Part shown: positions 41,031 to 50,078 of the stretch, piece by piece
How the letters are laid out: every line of letters starts with the position of its first letter
How positions within the stretch are numbered: position 1 is the first letter of the stretch
Program-made: the position numbers and the translations under genes
Assembly: GCF_017312725.1 (NCBI RefSeq)
Contig: NZ_BOPO01000053.1
Span: 124,001-188,000 of the forward strand
Length of the DNA stretch: 64,000 nt
DNA from: Actinocatenispora comari
GTDB taxonomy: Bacteria; Actinomycetota; Actinomycetes; Mycobacteriales; Micromonosporaceae
Direction of reading: 5' to 3'
Notes under the pieces: generated by a model
Told to the model about the DNA's origin: nothing
Database searches by the model: none
The model's input: only the letters and a program-made list of their open reading frames with translations

Positions 41031-41498
41031 GTGGGATGGCCGTCGGACTGGGAACAGCGCGTTGCCGGTACGGCGTGTGCCATGTGCACGCAGAGCCGGA
41101 CCGACGAGTCGGAGGCGGGCCTGCGGGTCCTCGCCACCGAACGCACCGACGCGTACCTGATGCGCCGGGCGTTGGTGCGTGGCTACGTGGTGGTGATCTG
41201 GCGTGGCCGGCACGTGGTCGAGCCGTACCAGCTGAGCGACGACGAGGCTGCACGCTACCAGGCGGACGTTCACCGGGTCGCGCGGGCGATGGCCGCCCAC
41301 TTCCGGCCGATGAAGATGAACTGGCAGACCCTGGGCAACCGGGTGCCGCACCTGCACACGCACGTCACCCCGCGGTACCGGGACGATCCCGCCCCGGGGG
41401 CGCCACTTCCCGACGGCCCCAACCTTCCGCTGCCCGAACGGCAGTGGCGGGCCGATGCCACCGCGCTGCGGCGGCTGCTCGGTGTCGAACCGCGCTGA
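41031..41498 (+). CDS. HIT-family nucleotide hydrolase/transferase
   Basis: 155 aa. The histidine triad is VPHLHTHVTPRY, and CAMCTQSRTDE near the N-terminus resembles the zinc-binding C-x2-C of some HIT proteins. GTG 41031 begins directly before GWPSDWEQRVAGTAC. Likely acts on nucleoside phosphoramidates or dinucleotides. No operon partners. Confidence 0.82.
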   Translation: MGWPSDWEQRVAGTACAMCTQSRTDESEAGLRVLATERTDAYLMRRALVRGYVVVIWRGRHVVEPYQLSDDEAARYQADVHRVARAMAAHFRPMKMNWQTLGNRVPHLHTHVTPRYRDDPAPGAPLPDGPNLPLPERQWRADATALRRLLGVEPR

Positions 41499-41599
41499 CG
41501 CCGCGGCGCGCCGTGCACAGATTGGGTAATTGTGTCGTGGACGGCGGGGAGGCGGGGCGGCCACGATGGGTGGGCCGAACTCGTCCGAGGAGCGCACGC

Positions 41600-42433
41600 A
41601 TGTCCACCGACTCGTTCCAGATCCAACCGCAGGCGGTGTCCGAGAACGTCGGTACCGTCGGCTCGCTGCTGGCCAGGGCCGGCGAGGTGATCGGCGAACT
41701 GGCGTCCACGGTGCTCGACGGCGCCTCGTTCGCCGGCATCGGCAGCGACGTGGCCGCGGCGAACGCGAGCCTGCAGAGCAGCCAGGTCGACTCGCTGCAG
41801 CAACTGCACCAGGGGTTGCAGCAGGTCAACCAGGCGGTCGACGCGAGCAACCAGGCGTACCAGCAGGCCGACCGGTCGGTCGCCGCCGGCTACGGCGACG
41901 GTGCCGCGACCGACCCGGCCGGACAGTCCGGTACCGCGGCGCAGGCCGTCGACATGACGACCGACCAGCAGCTGCGCGACCAGCTCACGGCCGACGAGGA
42001 CAACCGCACCCACGTGTACCTCGACAGCGAGCGGCATCCGACCGTCGGGATCGGGTTCAACCTGGACCGCAACGACGCGCGCAGCCAGCTGGCCTCGGTC
42101 GGGGCGAACTACGACGCGGTGCGCGCCGGTACCCAGGATCTGACGCCGGCTCAGGTCAACCAGCTGTTCAGTCACGACGTCGGTACCGCGGTGACGACGG
42201 CCCGCGACTACTACGCCGGCTTCGACCAGCTCGACCCGGCCCGCCAGCGGGTGCTCACCAACATGGCGTTCAACATGGGCCCGGCCACGCTCGGCCAGTT
42301 CCACCAGCTGCACACGGCGCTGACGAACGGTGACTGGAACGCCGCCGCGAACGCGATGCAGGACTCGCGCTGGGCCACCCAGGTCGGCGACCGCGCCACC
42401 CGCCTGATCGAGCACATGCGCTCCGGCCAGTAA
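41600..42433 (+). CDS. ESX-like N-terminus fused to a T4-type lysozyme (GH24)
   Basis: 277 aa, no Sec or Tat leader. Residues 1-100 form a helical hairpin (FQIQPQAVSENVGTVGSLLA; Gln-rich second helix SLQQLHQGLQQVNQAV) like EspC/WXG-type type VII secretion targets. Residues 118-275 are a T4-lysozyme fold. The catalytic triad Glu133, Asp142, Thr148 has exactly T4 spacing (Glu11, Asp20, Thr26), with PTVGIGFNL and MAFNMGPATL as further blocks. It would cleave peptidoglycan outside the cytoplasm after type VII export (inference). No ESX machinery or obvious immunity gene lies adjacent. CACA-N11-TGTG (41516-41534) precedes it. GAGGAGCG is the ribosome site. Confidence 0.75.
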   Translation: MSTDSFQIQPQAVSENVGTVGSLLARAGEVIGELASTVLDGASFAGIGSDVAAANASLQSSQVDSLQQLHQGLQQVNQAVDASNQAYQQADRSVAAGYGDGAATDPAGQSGTAAQAVDMTTDQQLRDQLTADEDNRTHVYLDSERHPTVGIGFNLDRNDARSQLASVGANYDAVRAGTQDLTPAQVNQLFSHDVGTAVTTARDYYAGFDQLDPARQRVLTNMAFNMGPATLGQFHQLHTALTNGDWNAAANAMQDSRWATQVGDRATRLIEHMRSGQ

Positions 42434-42532
42434 CCCCGGCCCACCCGGAGCCCGCCCCGAGTGCGCTCAGAGCCCGGCCCGAGCCCATCCGGAGCCCGCG
42501 CGGAGCCTGCCGGACGCCGCAGTACCCGGGTT

Positions 42533-42560
42533 CGCGACACCGTGCGCCCGCGGTGTCGCG
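42533..42560 (+). other. Perfect hairpin upstream of the secreted-protein gene
   Basis: CGCGACACCG (42533-42542) and CGGTGTCGCG (42551-42560) with an 8-base loop. It is about 100 bp after the lysozyme stop and 69 bp before the next start, so it may be a terminator or a leader element. The preceding 42440-42515 is degenerate GAGCCCG repeats. Confidence 0.5.
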
Positions 42561-42628
42561 TGCATCGGTGTGCGATCCTGTGCGGCAGATGGGCGCGCGG
42601 AATGTCCGCGCTGGGAGGGGTTGGGCAG

Positions 42629-43753
42629 ATGAGGACAGCGATCAGCCGGCGGACCAGGGTGGTCTCCGGGGTCATCGCCGGGGCAGCCGCGGTGCTTGTC
42701 GGGGTCGGGCTGCTGCCGACCAGCGCCGGCGCGCAGCGGGCCCCGCTGGACAGCGGTACGCAGCGCACCAGCGCGGCCGCGCAGGCGTTGCCCGGCGGCA
42801 AGGCCAACTTCGTGGTCAGTGTCGGGTCGTTCAAGGCCAACACGACGACCAACTGGATGCGCCTGGGCTACTACGTCTTCCACCCGTCGAACGGCACCGT
42901 GACCGGCAAGTGGTGGCGCTGGAACCAGACCAACAAGCGCGACGTCCGGGTGGACACCCCGGTACTGGCGTCCGGCTGCGGCGCGACGAAGTGCTACGCG
43001 CAGACGATGAAGCGGTTCCTGACCGGCGCGACCGAGACGGTCTACGGCAAGTACGCGCTGAACGGCTCGGCGCTGACGGTGGCCTGGCCCAGCGGCAGCG
43101 GGTACGTGCAGGAGAAGTGGACGGTCGGCCGGATCCAGAAGTCGAACGGGTCGACCGACGGCAGCCTGGTGCAGCTGGTCTGGAACGGCGTGGGCCGCGG
43201 CTACACCGCGACCTCCGGCTACGCGTTCGGGTCCAACGCGAGCCTCAACACCAACGCCAGCGCGGCCACGCTGATGCAGCCGGCCAACCGGATCAAGTAC
43301 GCGTACCGGTTCAACGGCATCGTCGCCGGCAAGCTCACCGGCGGCCCGAGCGCGTACGACCTGCGCACGTTCCGGCAGTGCGCGGACGGCCGTTGCCTGG
43401 GCTCGGCCAGCAAGTCGAATCCGGGCAACGGCTGCAAGGCGTTCCCGCCGGGGGACACGGCGCAGAGCGCCACCGTCAACTACTACCTGGCGCACTTCGG
43501 CGGCGACCGGCGGGACGCGACCGAGCACTGGTTCCGCTGCCTGGCCTGGGACGGCAAGACGCACACCCAGAGCTGCTACCAGAAGAACTCGCACGTCAAG
43601 CCGTCGCTGCAGGTCATCGACGACAGCGGGCGGTTCCGCGGCTGGGTCGGCGCCGAGACGTCGTTCATGACGACCAAGGCGAACCAGTCGACCGGCCCGG
43701 CGATCAACGACATGCTGGGCATCTTCAAGGTCGGCCCGCGCGTGCTCAGCTGA
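42629..43753 (+). CDS. Secreted hypothetical protein
   Basis: 374 aa, not recognised. A leader (VVSGVIAGAAAVLVGVGLLPTSAGA, cleavage near residue 36) is followed by a Trp/Tyr-rich, Asn/Gly/Ser-rich mature region with eight cysteines in short pairs (SGCGATKCY; QCADGRCL; GNGCKAF; HWFRCLAW). This suits a disulfide-stabilised extracellular beta protein. GGGAGGGG is the ribosome site for ATG 42629. It lies beside the type VII lysozyme gene but separated by a hairpin. Confidence 0.65.
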   Translation: MRTAISRRTRVVSGVIAGAAAVLVGVGLLPTSAGAQRAPLDSGTQRTSAAAQALPGGKANFVVSVGSFKANTTTNWMRLGYYVFHPSNGTVTGKWWRWNQTNKRDVRVDTPVLASGCGATKCYAQTMKRFLTGATETVYGKYALNGSALTVAWPSGSGYVQEKWTVGRIQKSNGSTDGSLVQLVWNGVGRGYTATSGYAFGSNASLNTNASAATLMQPANRIKYAYRFNGIVAGKLTGGPSAYDLRTFRQCADGRCLGSASKSNPGNGCKAFPPGDTAQSATVNYYLAHFGGDRRDATEHWFRCLAWDGKTHTQSCYQKNSHVKPSLQVIDDSGRFRGWVGAETSFMTTKANQSTGPAINDMLGIFKVGPRVLS

Positions 43754-43760
43754 ACTCCGC

Positions 43761-43799
43761 CGCGATGCTCGCCGTCCACAGTGGACGACGAGCATCGCG
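43761..43799. terminator. Long hairpin, probably bidirectional terminator
   Basis: Arms 43761-43779 (CGCGATGCTCGCC...) and 43781-43799 pair over 19 bases with one mismatch around a single A. It starts 7 bp after the secreted-protein stop; the next gene is convergent. Confidence 0.7.
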
Positions 43800-43897
43800 C
43801 CGCCGGCGGCTGGTGTCGCCGGCAAGCCTGCCATCGGCCGGGCCAGGCCAGGCCCGGCCCGGCCCGGGACCCGGGCAGCCCGGACGGAGTCGGCGGA

Positions 43898-44905
43898 TCA
43901 GGGGCGCAGCAGTACCTTCAGCACCTCGTCGCGGTGGTCGGACAGCAGCGCGAGCGCATCGGCCGCGTCGTCCAGCGCGAGTTCGTGGGTGACCAGCCGG
44001 CCGGGGTCGAGGATGCCGGCGGCGAACGCGTCGACCGCGTGCGTCCAGGCCCGCGGCGGGGCCCCGAACACGGTGTGGATCGTCGCCTTCGCGGTGACCA
44101 GTTCCGCCGGTACCAGCGGGGTGTCGGCGCCGCCCGGCAACCCGGCGAGCACGGTACGGCCACCGCGCCGGGTCAGCGTGACGGCCTGGTGCGCGGCGCC
44201 GGCGGCGCCGGCGGTCTCCAGTACCGCGTCGAACCGGCCGGCGAGCCGGTTCGCGGCCTCGACGGTGACCAGGTCGTCCGCGCCGCACCGGGCCGCCAGC
44301 GCGGCTCGCCGCGCGGTCGGGTGCACGACCACCAGTTCGGCCGGGCCGGCGGCGCGCAGCAGCTGGACGGCGAGCAGCCCCAGCATGCCGCCGCCGACCA
44401 CGGCGACGCGCTCGCCGGGTACCACCGCCGCGGTCAGGCAGGCCGCGGCGACGCAGGCGGCGGGTTCCAGGCCCGCAGCGGCGCGCAGGTCGGCGCCGGC
44501 CGGCAGGGTGTGCAGCAGCCGGGCCGGCAACCGCAGCCAGTCCGACCAGGCGCCCGGCTCGGTGAACCCGGTCTCGGCGTACGGGGCGGAGCACAGGTTG
44601 GCGTCGCCGCGCCGGCACGCGGCACACACCTGGCAGTTGCGAAAGCCCTCGCCGACCACCGTGCGGCCGACCAGGCCCGGATCGGCGCCCGGGCCCACCG
44701 CGGCGACCGTGCCGGACCACTCGTGCCCGGGCACCACGGGGTAGCGCGCGTACGGCGCGGGTCGGGTGCCGGCGAACAGCTCGCGGTCCGAGCCGCAGAT
44801 CCCGGCGTAGCCGACCCGCACCACCGCCTCCCCGGCTCCGGGCTCCGGGCGCTCGCTCGGCACGACCCGCAGCGCGCCCGGTGCGTCCAGCCAGACCGTG
44901 CTCAC
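43898..44905 (-). CDS. Zinc-dependent medium-chain (sorbitol/threonine-type) dehydrogenase
   Basis: 335 aa. The catalytic zinc site is AGICGSDRELF and VVPGHEWSG; structural zinc cysteines lie in NCQVCAACRRGDANLC. The Rossmann loop is VAVVGGGMLGLLAVQLL. It probably oxidises a sugar or polyol that feeds the dehydratase encoded 180 bp upstream (inference from the locus). GTG 44905 lies within the first copy of a 29-bp tandem repeat, so two further start-like copies exist upstream. Confidence 0.85.
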   Translation of the reverse strand: MSTVWLDAPGALRVVPSERPEPGAGEAVVRVGYAGICGSDRELFAGTRPAPYARYPVVPGHEWSGTVAAVGPGADPGLVGRTVVGEGFRNCQVCAACRRGDANLCSAPYAETGFTEPGAWSDWLRLPARLLHTLPAGADLRAAAGLEPAACVAAACLTAAVVPGERVAVVGGGMLGLLAVQLLRAAGPAELVVVHPTARRAALAARCGADDLVTVEAANRLAGRFDAVLETAGAAGAAHQAVTLTRRGGRTVLAGLPGGADTPLVPAELVTAKATIHTVFGAPPRAWTHAVDAFAAGILDPGRLVTHELALDDAADALALLSDHRDEVLKVLLRP

Positions 44906-44978
44906 GCCGCCACCGCCGCCCAGACCGTGCTCACGGCGCCACCGCCGCCCGGACCGTACTCACGGCGCCACCGCCACG
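44892..44978 (-). repeat. 29-bp tandem repeat (three copies) duplicating the dehydrogenase start region
   Basis: Units 44892-44920, 44921-44949 and 44950-44978 are alike; the third has a few changes. On the minus strand each unit contains GTGAG(C/T)ACGGTC, i.e. the initiation codon and first residues of the dehydrogenase. Confidence 0.8.
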
Positions 44979-45087
44979 CGGTCGGCCGCCGCACCGGCCA
45001 CCGTGGCGGCGAGTCGCGAGCCGGTGACCGGGGTGCCGGGCGCGGGAGCGCGGACCGGCACCCGCCCGGCGTGGCGCGAACCCGGGC

Positions 45088-46236
45088 TCATCGGGTGCCC
45101 CGGTACTGCCAGCCGTCGTTGTACAGGTCGAAGTGGGCTTCGGTGGGCGGATGCTCGGCGATGAACTCCGGGTTCAGCGTCACCCCGAGGCCGGGTGCGG
45201 TGGGCGCCGCGAAGTACCCGTCGACGACCTCCGGGACGCCGGGCGCCGCGGCCTTGACGAACTCGTCGGCGAAGTCGTTGAAGTGCTCCTGGATCTTGAA
45301 GTTGGGGGTGCAGGTGGCCAGCTGCAGGTTGGCGGCGGTGAGCACCGGCCCACCGACGTTGTGCGGCGCGATCTGGAGGAAGTGGGTCTCGGCGGTGGCG
45401 GCGAGCTTGCGTACCTCGCCGATGCCGCCGGTGTGTCCGATGTCGGGCTGGATGACGTCGGCGGCGCGGCGCTCGAACAGCTCGCGGAACTCGATCCGGT
45501 CGTGGATGCGTTCGCCGGTGGCGACCGGGATCGTCAGCTTGTCGTGCACGGTGGCCAGCGCGGCGAGGTTCTCCGGCGGTACCGGCTCCTCCACCCAGGC
45601 CGGGTCGAACGGGGCCAGGGCGGTGGCGATCCGGACCGCCTCGGCGGCGGTGAACCGGCCGTGCATCTCCACCAGCAGCTCGACGTCGGGTCCGACGGCG
45701 TCCCGGACCGCCTCGACCAGTTCGATCGAGCGGCGCCGTTCGGCCGGCGTCAGCTCCCACTTGCCCGGGCCGAACGGGTCGACCTTGAGGGCCCGGTAGC
45801 CGCGCTCGACGACCCGGCGGGCCGCGGCGTGGAACTCGGCCGGGTCGCGTTCCACCGTGTACCACCCGTTGGCGTACGCCTTGATGCGGTCGTTGACCTT
45901 GCCGCCGAGCAGCCGCCAGACCGGTTGGCCGAGCGCCTTGCCGACGATGTCCCAGCAGGCCATCTCGATGCACGCGATGCCGGACATGACGATCTCGCCG
46001 GCCCGGCCGAAGTCGCGGTACTTCATCCGCTGGACCAGCGCCTCGAGGTCGAACGGGTCGTGCCCGAGGACGTGTTTCGGCCCCGCCTCGGCCAGGTAGC
46101 CCAGCAGCGCCCGGGTGTGCCCGAGCATCCGGGTCTCGCCAACGCCGGTCAGCCCCTCGTCGGTACTGACCTGCACGTACGTCAGGTTGCGCCACGGGGT
46201 GCCGAGCACGTACGTGTCGATCGCGCTGATCTTCAT
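45088..46236 (-). CDS. Enolase-superfamily sugar-acid dehydratase, galactonate-dehydratase-like
   Basis: 382 aa. Barrel motifs correspond to D-galactonate dehydratase: RALKVDPFG (base), LLVEMHGRF (metal-binding acid then His), WVEEPVPPEN, VATGERIHDR, and the Asp/His pair VIQPDIGHTGG and IAPHNVGGP. The first metal ligand is Glu rather than the usual Asp. It eliminates water from a hexonate or pentonate to the 2-keto-3-deoxy acid; precise substrate unknown. Its ATG at 46236 abuts the stop of the preceding TIM-barrel gene (TAGATG), so translation is coupled. Confidence 0.83.
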   Translation of the reverse strand: MKISAIDTYVLGTPWRNLTYVQVSTDEGLTGVGETRMLGHTRALLGYLAEAGPKHVLGHDPFDLEALVQRMKYRDFGRAGEIVMSGIACIEMACWDIVGKALGQPVWRLLGGKVNDRIKAYANGWYTVERDPAEFHAAARRVVERGYRALKVDPFGPGKWELTPAERRRSIELVEAVRDAVGPDVELLVEMHGRFTAAEAVRIATALAPFDPAWVEEPVPPENLAALATVHDKLTIPVATGERIHDRIEFRELFERRAADVIQPDIGHTGGIGEVRKLAATAETHFLQIAPHNVGGPVLTAANLQLATCTPNFKIQEHFNDFADEFVKAAAPGVPEVVDGYFAAPTAPGLGVTLNPEFIAEHPPTEAHFDLYNDGWQYRGTR

Positions 46237-47178
46237 CTACACCTCCACCTCGGGTACCGCCAGGTCGGCCGCCGGCAGCGTGGAACCCACCGCGTCCGGC
46301 GCGTACCGGCCGAGCAGGCCCAGGCCGATCTCGGCCCGCCGTACCCGCTCGATGCCGAGCGCGGTCGCCAGCGTGGCCAGGTGGCTGCCGCTGGGATAGA
46401 TGTTGGGCGCGTTGCGCAGCCCGAACTTGAGATAGACCGGCGCCGCGACCCGGACGATCTCGGCGATCTCGAAGTGCCGGACGAAACCGCCCTGGTCGTC
46501 CGGCGATTCGACGTAGATGTCCAGCGGGATGTCGACGGCGGCCCGGATGGCGGCGAGCTGGGGCAGCGACAGGTCGGTCGGCACGTTGTAGGTGGTCGCG
46601 CCGAGCTGCTCGGCGAGCTGGATCGCCGGCGGGTTGGACAGTCCCATCTGGACGCTGACCTTGAACCCGAAACCGGCCGGCAGTTCGCCCGCGGCGCGCA
46701 TCCGGGCCGCCACCCGCAGCACCCCGAGGTCGGTGACCAGCACGCTGCGGATGCCCAGTTCGGCGGCCCGGCGCAGATCCTCCAGGCAGTACACCAGCTG
46801 CTCGGTGCCGCGCGCCTGGGTGGCGAGGGCGGTGGCGCCGCTGGCGCTGGCGGCGGCGCCGGTGTCCCAGCCGGCCAGCGGCCGGGTGAACAGGCTGACC
46901 TCGATCGAGCGCGCCGCCGCGGTCGAGGCCATCGCCGCGACCTCCGCGTCGGTGAGCAGCATGGTGCCGCTGCCCTGCGAGACGCGGTGCACCGGCACGC
47001 CGCGCCGGTCGGCCTCGGCGAGCACGGCCGCCAGTACCTCGGGGCCCTCGACGCTGGGGATCTCCACCCGGTACTGGGCGCCGTCCGGGAACCGCTTCCG
47101 GCTGGCCGGTGGCGTGCCCGGATCGCGGTCCGGCAGGTCGATCGAGCGCAGGAAGGCTCGGGTACGTTCCACGGTCAC
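46237..47178 (-). CDS. TIM-barrel protein of unknown function, U32-peptidase-like
   Basis: 313 aa. Segments such as RSVLVTDLGVLRVAARM, FKVSVQMGLSNPPAI and TTYNVPTDLSLPQLAAI followed by PLDIYVESPDDQGG read as successive barrel strands and resemble proteins often annotated as U32 peptidases. The U32 cysteine signature (ExFxxGxxCxxxxGxC) is absent, so peptidase activity is doubtful. An aldolase or epimerase role in the sugar-acid pathway is conceivable. GTG 47178 is chosen; ATG 47250 lies within the operator region. First gene of the operon with the dehydratase. Confidence 0.55.
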   Translation of the reverse strand: MTVERTRAFLRSIDLPDRDPGTPPASRKRFPDGAQYRVEIPSVEGPEVLAAVLAEADRRGVPVHRVSQGSGTMLLTDAEVAAMASTAAARSIEVSLFTRPLAGWDTGAAASASGATALATQARGTEQLVYCLEDLRRAAELGIRSVLVTDLGVLRVAARMRAAGELPAGFGFKVSVQMGLSNPPAIQLAEQLGATTYNVPTDLSLPQLAAIRAAVDIPLDIYVESPDDQGGFVRHFEIAEIVRVAAPVYLKFGLRNAPNIYPSGSHLATLATALGIERVRRAEIGLGLLGRYAPDAVGSTLPAADLAVPEVEV

Positions 47179-47236
47179 ATCCCTGGGGTGCCTCGGTGCC
47201 AGCAGGCGCGCGGCGGTGGCGGACAGACGCGCTACC

Positions 47237-47270
47237 GTGTTCGATAACACGAATGACAGTCGATATATCG
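47237..47270. promoter_or_regulatory. IclR-type operator in the divergent promoter
   Basis: GTGTT-CGAT-AACAC (47237-47250) and the palindrome CGATATATCG (47261-47270). The stretch TGTTCGATAACACGAATG starting at 47239 matches TGTTCGGTATCACGAATG at the transporter promoter (51238 onward) at 16 of 18 positions. Confidence 0.65.
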
Positions 47271-47379
47271 GACGCTAATGGCTGATCGGTCATCCCGTCA
47301 AGCAGCCGACGCGGCGGCCGGCCACGGGCGCCGCTTGGCTATCGTGAACCGACCGACCGAGAGAAAACGCAGGTGAAGC

Positions 47380-48159
47380 ATGGGGCGATCGGTGCCCGCA
47401 GTGGTCCGGGCCTTGGACATCCTCGAACTGTTCCTGGACGGTGAGACGCTCACCGCACCGGAGATCACCGCGCGCCTCGGGCTGCCCCGTACCACCGTGC
47501 ACGAACTGGTGCACACGCTCACTGACCGGCATTACCTGTCCACGGTGCCCGACCGGCCCGGTCACTTCCGGCTGGGCATGCGGGTCTTCCAGCTTGGCGG
47601 GGTGTTCGCCGGCCAGCTCGACCTGGCCCGGGAGGGGCAGGCGGTGGCCAGCGAGGTCGCCGCCCGCTGCGACGAGACGGTGCACGTCGCGGTGCTGGAG
47701 GGCACCGAGGTCGTTTACGTGGCCAAGGTCGACAGCACCCAACCGGTCCGGATGGTCTCCGCGGTCGGCCGCCGGCTGCCCGCGCACTGTACGGCGGTGG
47801 GCAAGCTGCTGCTCGCCATGCTGCCGGCCGACGCGTTCGCCGCCCGCTACCCCGGCCGGGCGGCGCTGACCGCGATGACGCCCCACAGCATCACCTCGGT
47901 CACCGCGCTCGGCCGGCACCTGGCCACCGTCCGCACCGCCGGCATCGCGTACGAGCGGTGCGAGTCCAACGACGCTGTGGCCTGCGTGGCCGCGCCGGTG
48001 CGCGATCACGAGGGTGAGGTCGTGGCGGCGATGAGCGTCTCGGTGCCGGTGCTGCGCTGGACCGACGAGAGCGCCGCGAAGCTGACCGCCGTGGTCCGCG
48101 ACGGCGCCGACGCCCTGTCCGCCCGCCTCGGCCACCGCCCGGGCCGCCCCCTTTCCTGA
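47380..48159 (+). CDS. IclR family regulator of the sugar-acid locus
   Basis: 259 aa. Winged helix (VVRALDILELFLDGETLTAPEI; LPRTTVHELVHTLTDRHYL) and effector domain (RRLPAHCTAVGKLLLAML; AAPVRDHEGEVVAAMSVSVP). It is divergent from the TIM-barrel/dehydratase operon, and AGGTGAAG precedes ATG 47380. The near-identical operator block at this promoter and at the ABC transporter promoter suggests it controls both units. Confidence 0.85.
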   Translation: MGRSVPAVVRALDILELFLDGETLTAPEITARLGLPRTTVHELVHTLTDRHYLSTVPDRPGHFRLGMRVFQLGGVFAGQLDLAREGQAVASEVAARCDETVHVAVLEGTEVVYVAKVDSTQPVRMVSAVGRRLPAHCTAVGKLLLAMLPADAFAARYPGRAALTAMTPHSITSVTALGRHLATVRTAGIAYERCESNDAVACVAAPVRDHEGEVVAAMSVSVPVLRWTDESAAKLTAVVRDGADALSARLGHRPGRPLS

Positions 48160-48224
48160 CCGGCACCGCCCGCGCCGGCCGGCGGCCGCGCCGCGCCGGC
48201 ACGAGCAGCACCGACGGGCCCGGC

Positions 48225-48986
<762 letters not shown>

Positions 48987-49000
48987 CGTTGCCCGCCCTC

Positions 49001-50017
49001 TCAGGTGCCGGCTCGGCTGAACCGGCCGAGGTAGATGTTGAGCATCATCGCGGCCAGCACCGCGATCCCCAGTACCGCGTTGAACGCGTTGGCGTTGATG
49101 CCGGCCAGGGTGAACCCCTCGTGCACGATGCCCAGCGCGATCGCGCCGATCAGCGCGCCGACCACGGTGCCCGATCCGCCCAGCAGTGCGGTACCGCCGA
49201 TCACCGCCGAGGCGACCGCGAGGAACATGTAGTTGGCGCCGCCGTTGGTCGGGTCGAACGAGCCGACCCGGACCCCGTCGAGGATGCCGGCGAAGCCGGC
49301 CAGCAGGCTGGTCAGCGCGAAGCACGCGGTCTTGATCCGGCGGGTACGGATGCCGGCCTCGGACGCCGCGGTCGGGTTGCCGCCGACCGCGAACGTGTAC
49401 ACCCCGAAGCGGGTGCCGGACAGCACGATCTGCATGACGATCACGATGCCGATCGCCCAGCACAGTTCCGACCACTGCCAGCCGCCGATGACCGCCACCA
49501 GCGCGCCGCCCTCGGGCGCGTGCACCGGCGAGCCGCCGGACAGCAGCAGCGCCACACCCCACAGCAGGAAGAACATCCCCAGCGTGGTGATGAACGACGG
49601 CATCTTCAACACGGTCACGATCAGCCCGTTGGCGATCCCGACGCAGGCGCAGACGACCAGCGCGCCGAGCAGCGCCACGATCAACGGTGCGCCGTTGTTG
49701 ACGAACACCGCCAGCACGAAGGGGGAGAGGGTGAACATGTAGCCGGCGGACAGGTCGATCTCGCCGCAGATCAGCAGCATCACCTCGCCGGCCGCGATGA
49801 TCGCCCACGGTGCGAAGTACTGCGCGATGATGTGGTAGTTCGAGCTGTCCGCGAAACCGTTGGTGGTCAGGGCGAAGTAGAGCGCGAGCACGATCGTGAC
49901 GAGCGCGATGCTCAGTTCCCGCCGGCGCAGCAGGCCGTCGACGACCAGCCGTCCGGCGCTGCCGCGGCCCGCGCGGCCGGGGGAGTCCACAGTGGACCTC
50001 GTGGGAGTCTCTGTCAT
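49001..50017 (-). CDS. Sugar ABC transporter permease (RbsC-like)
   Basis: 338 aa with about ten membrane helices. GEIDLSAGYMFTLSPFVLAVF and GANYMFLAVASAVIGGTALLGG are the conserved CUT2 blocks; the latter coupling-helix region follows AFAVGGNPTAASEAGI-type sequence. ATG 50017 is preceded by GGAGA. Transcribed behind the substrate-binding protein. Confidence 0.86.
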   Translation of the reverse strand: MTETPTRSTVDSPGRAGRGSAGRLVVDGLLRRRELSIALVTIVLALYFALTTNGFADSSNYHIIAQYFAPWAIIAAGEVMLLICGEIDLSAGYMFTLSPFVLAVFVNNGAPLIVALLGALVVCACVGIANGLIVTVLKMPSFITTLGMFFLLWGVALLLSGGSPVHAPEGGALVAVIGGWQWSELCWAIGIVIVMQIVLSGTRFGVYTFAVGGNPTAASEAGIRTRRIKTACFALTSLLAGFAGILDGVRVGSFDPTNGGANYMFLAVASAVIGGTALLGGSGTVVGALIGAIALGIVHEGFTLAGINANAFNAVLGIAVLAAMMLNIYLGRFSRAGT

Positions 50018-50078
50018 CTGGCGGTCTCCGGGACGGGAGTGCGTCGCCTGCCGGTGCGGCACCGGCAGGCGACTCAGG

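Noticed and set aside
44892-44978. CRISPR-like array
   Set aside because: Three 29-bp units are directly adjacent with no spacers and no cas genes nearby.
46237-47178. Assignment as a true U32 collagenase-type peptidase
   Set aside because: The cysteine signature of U32 peptidases is absent, so only a general TIM-barrel description is kept.
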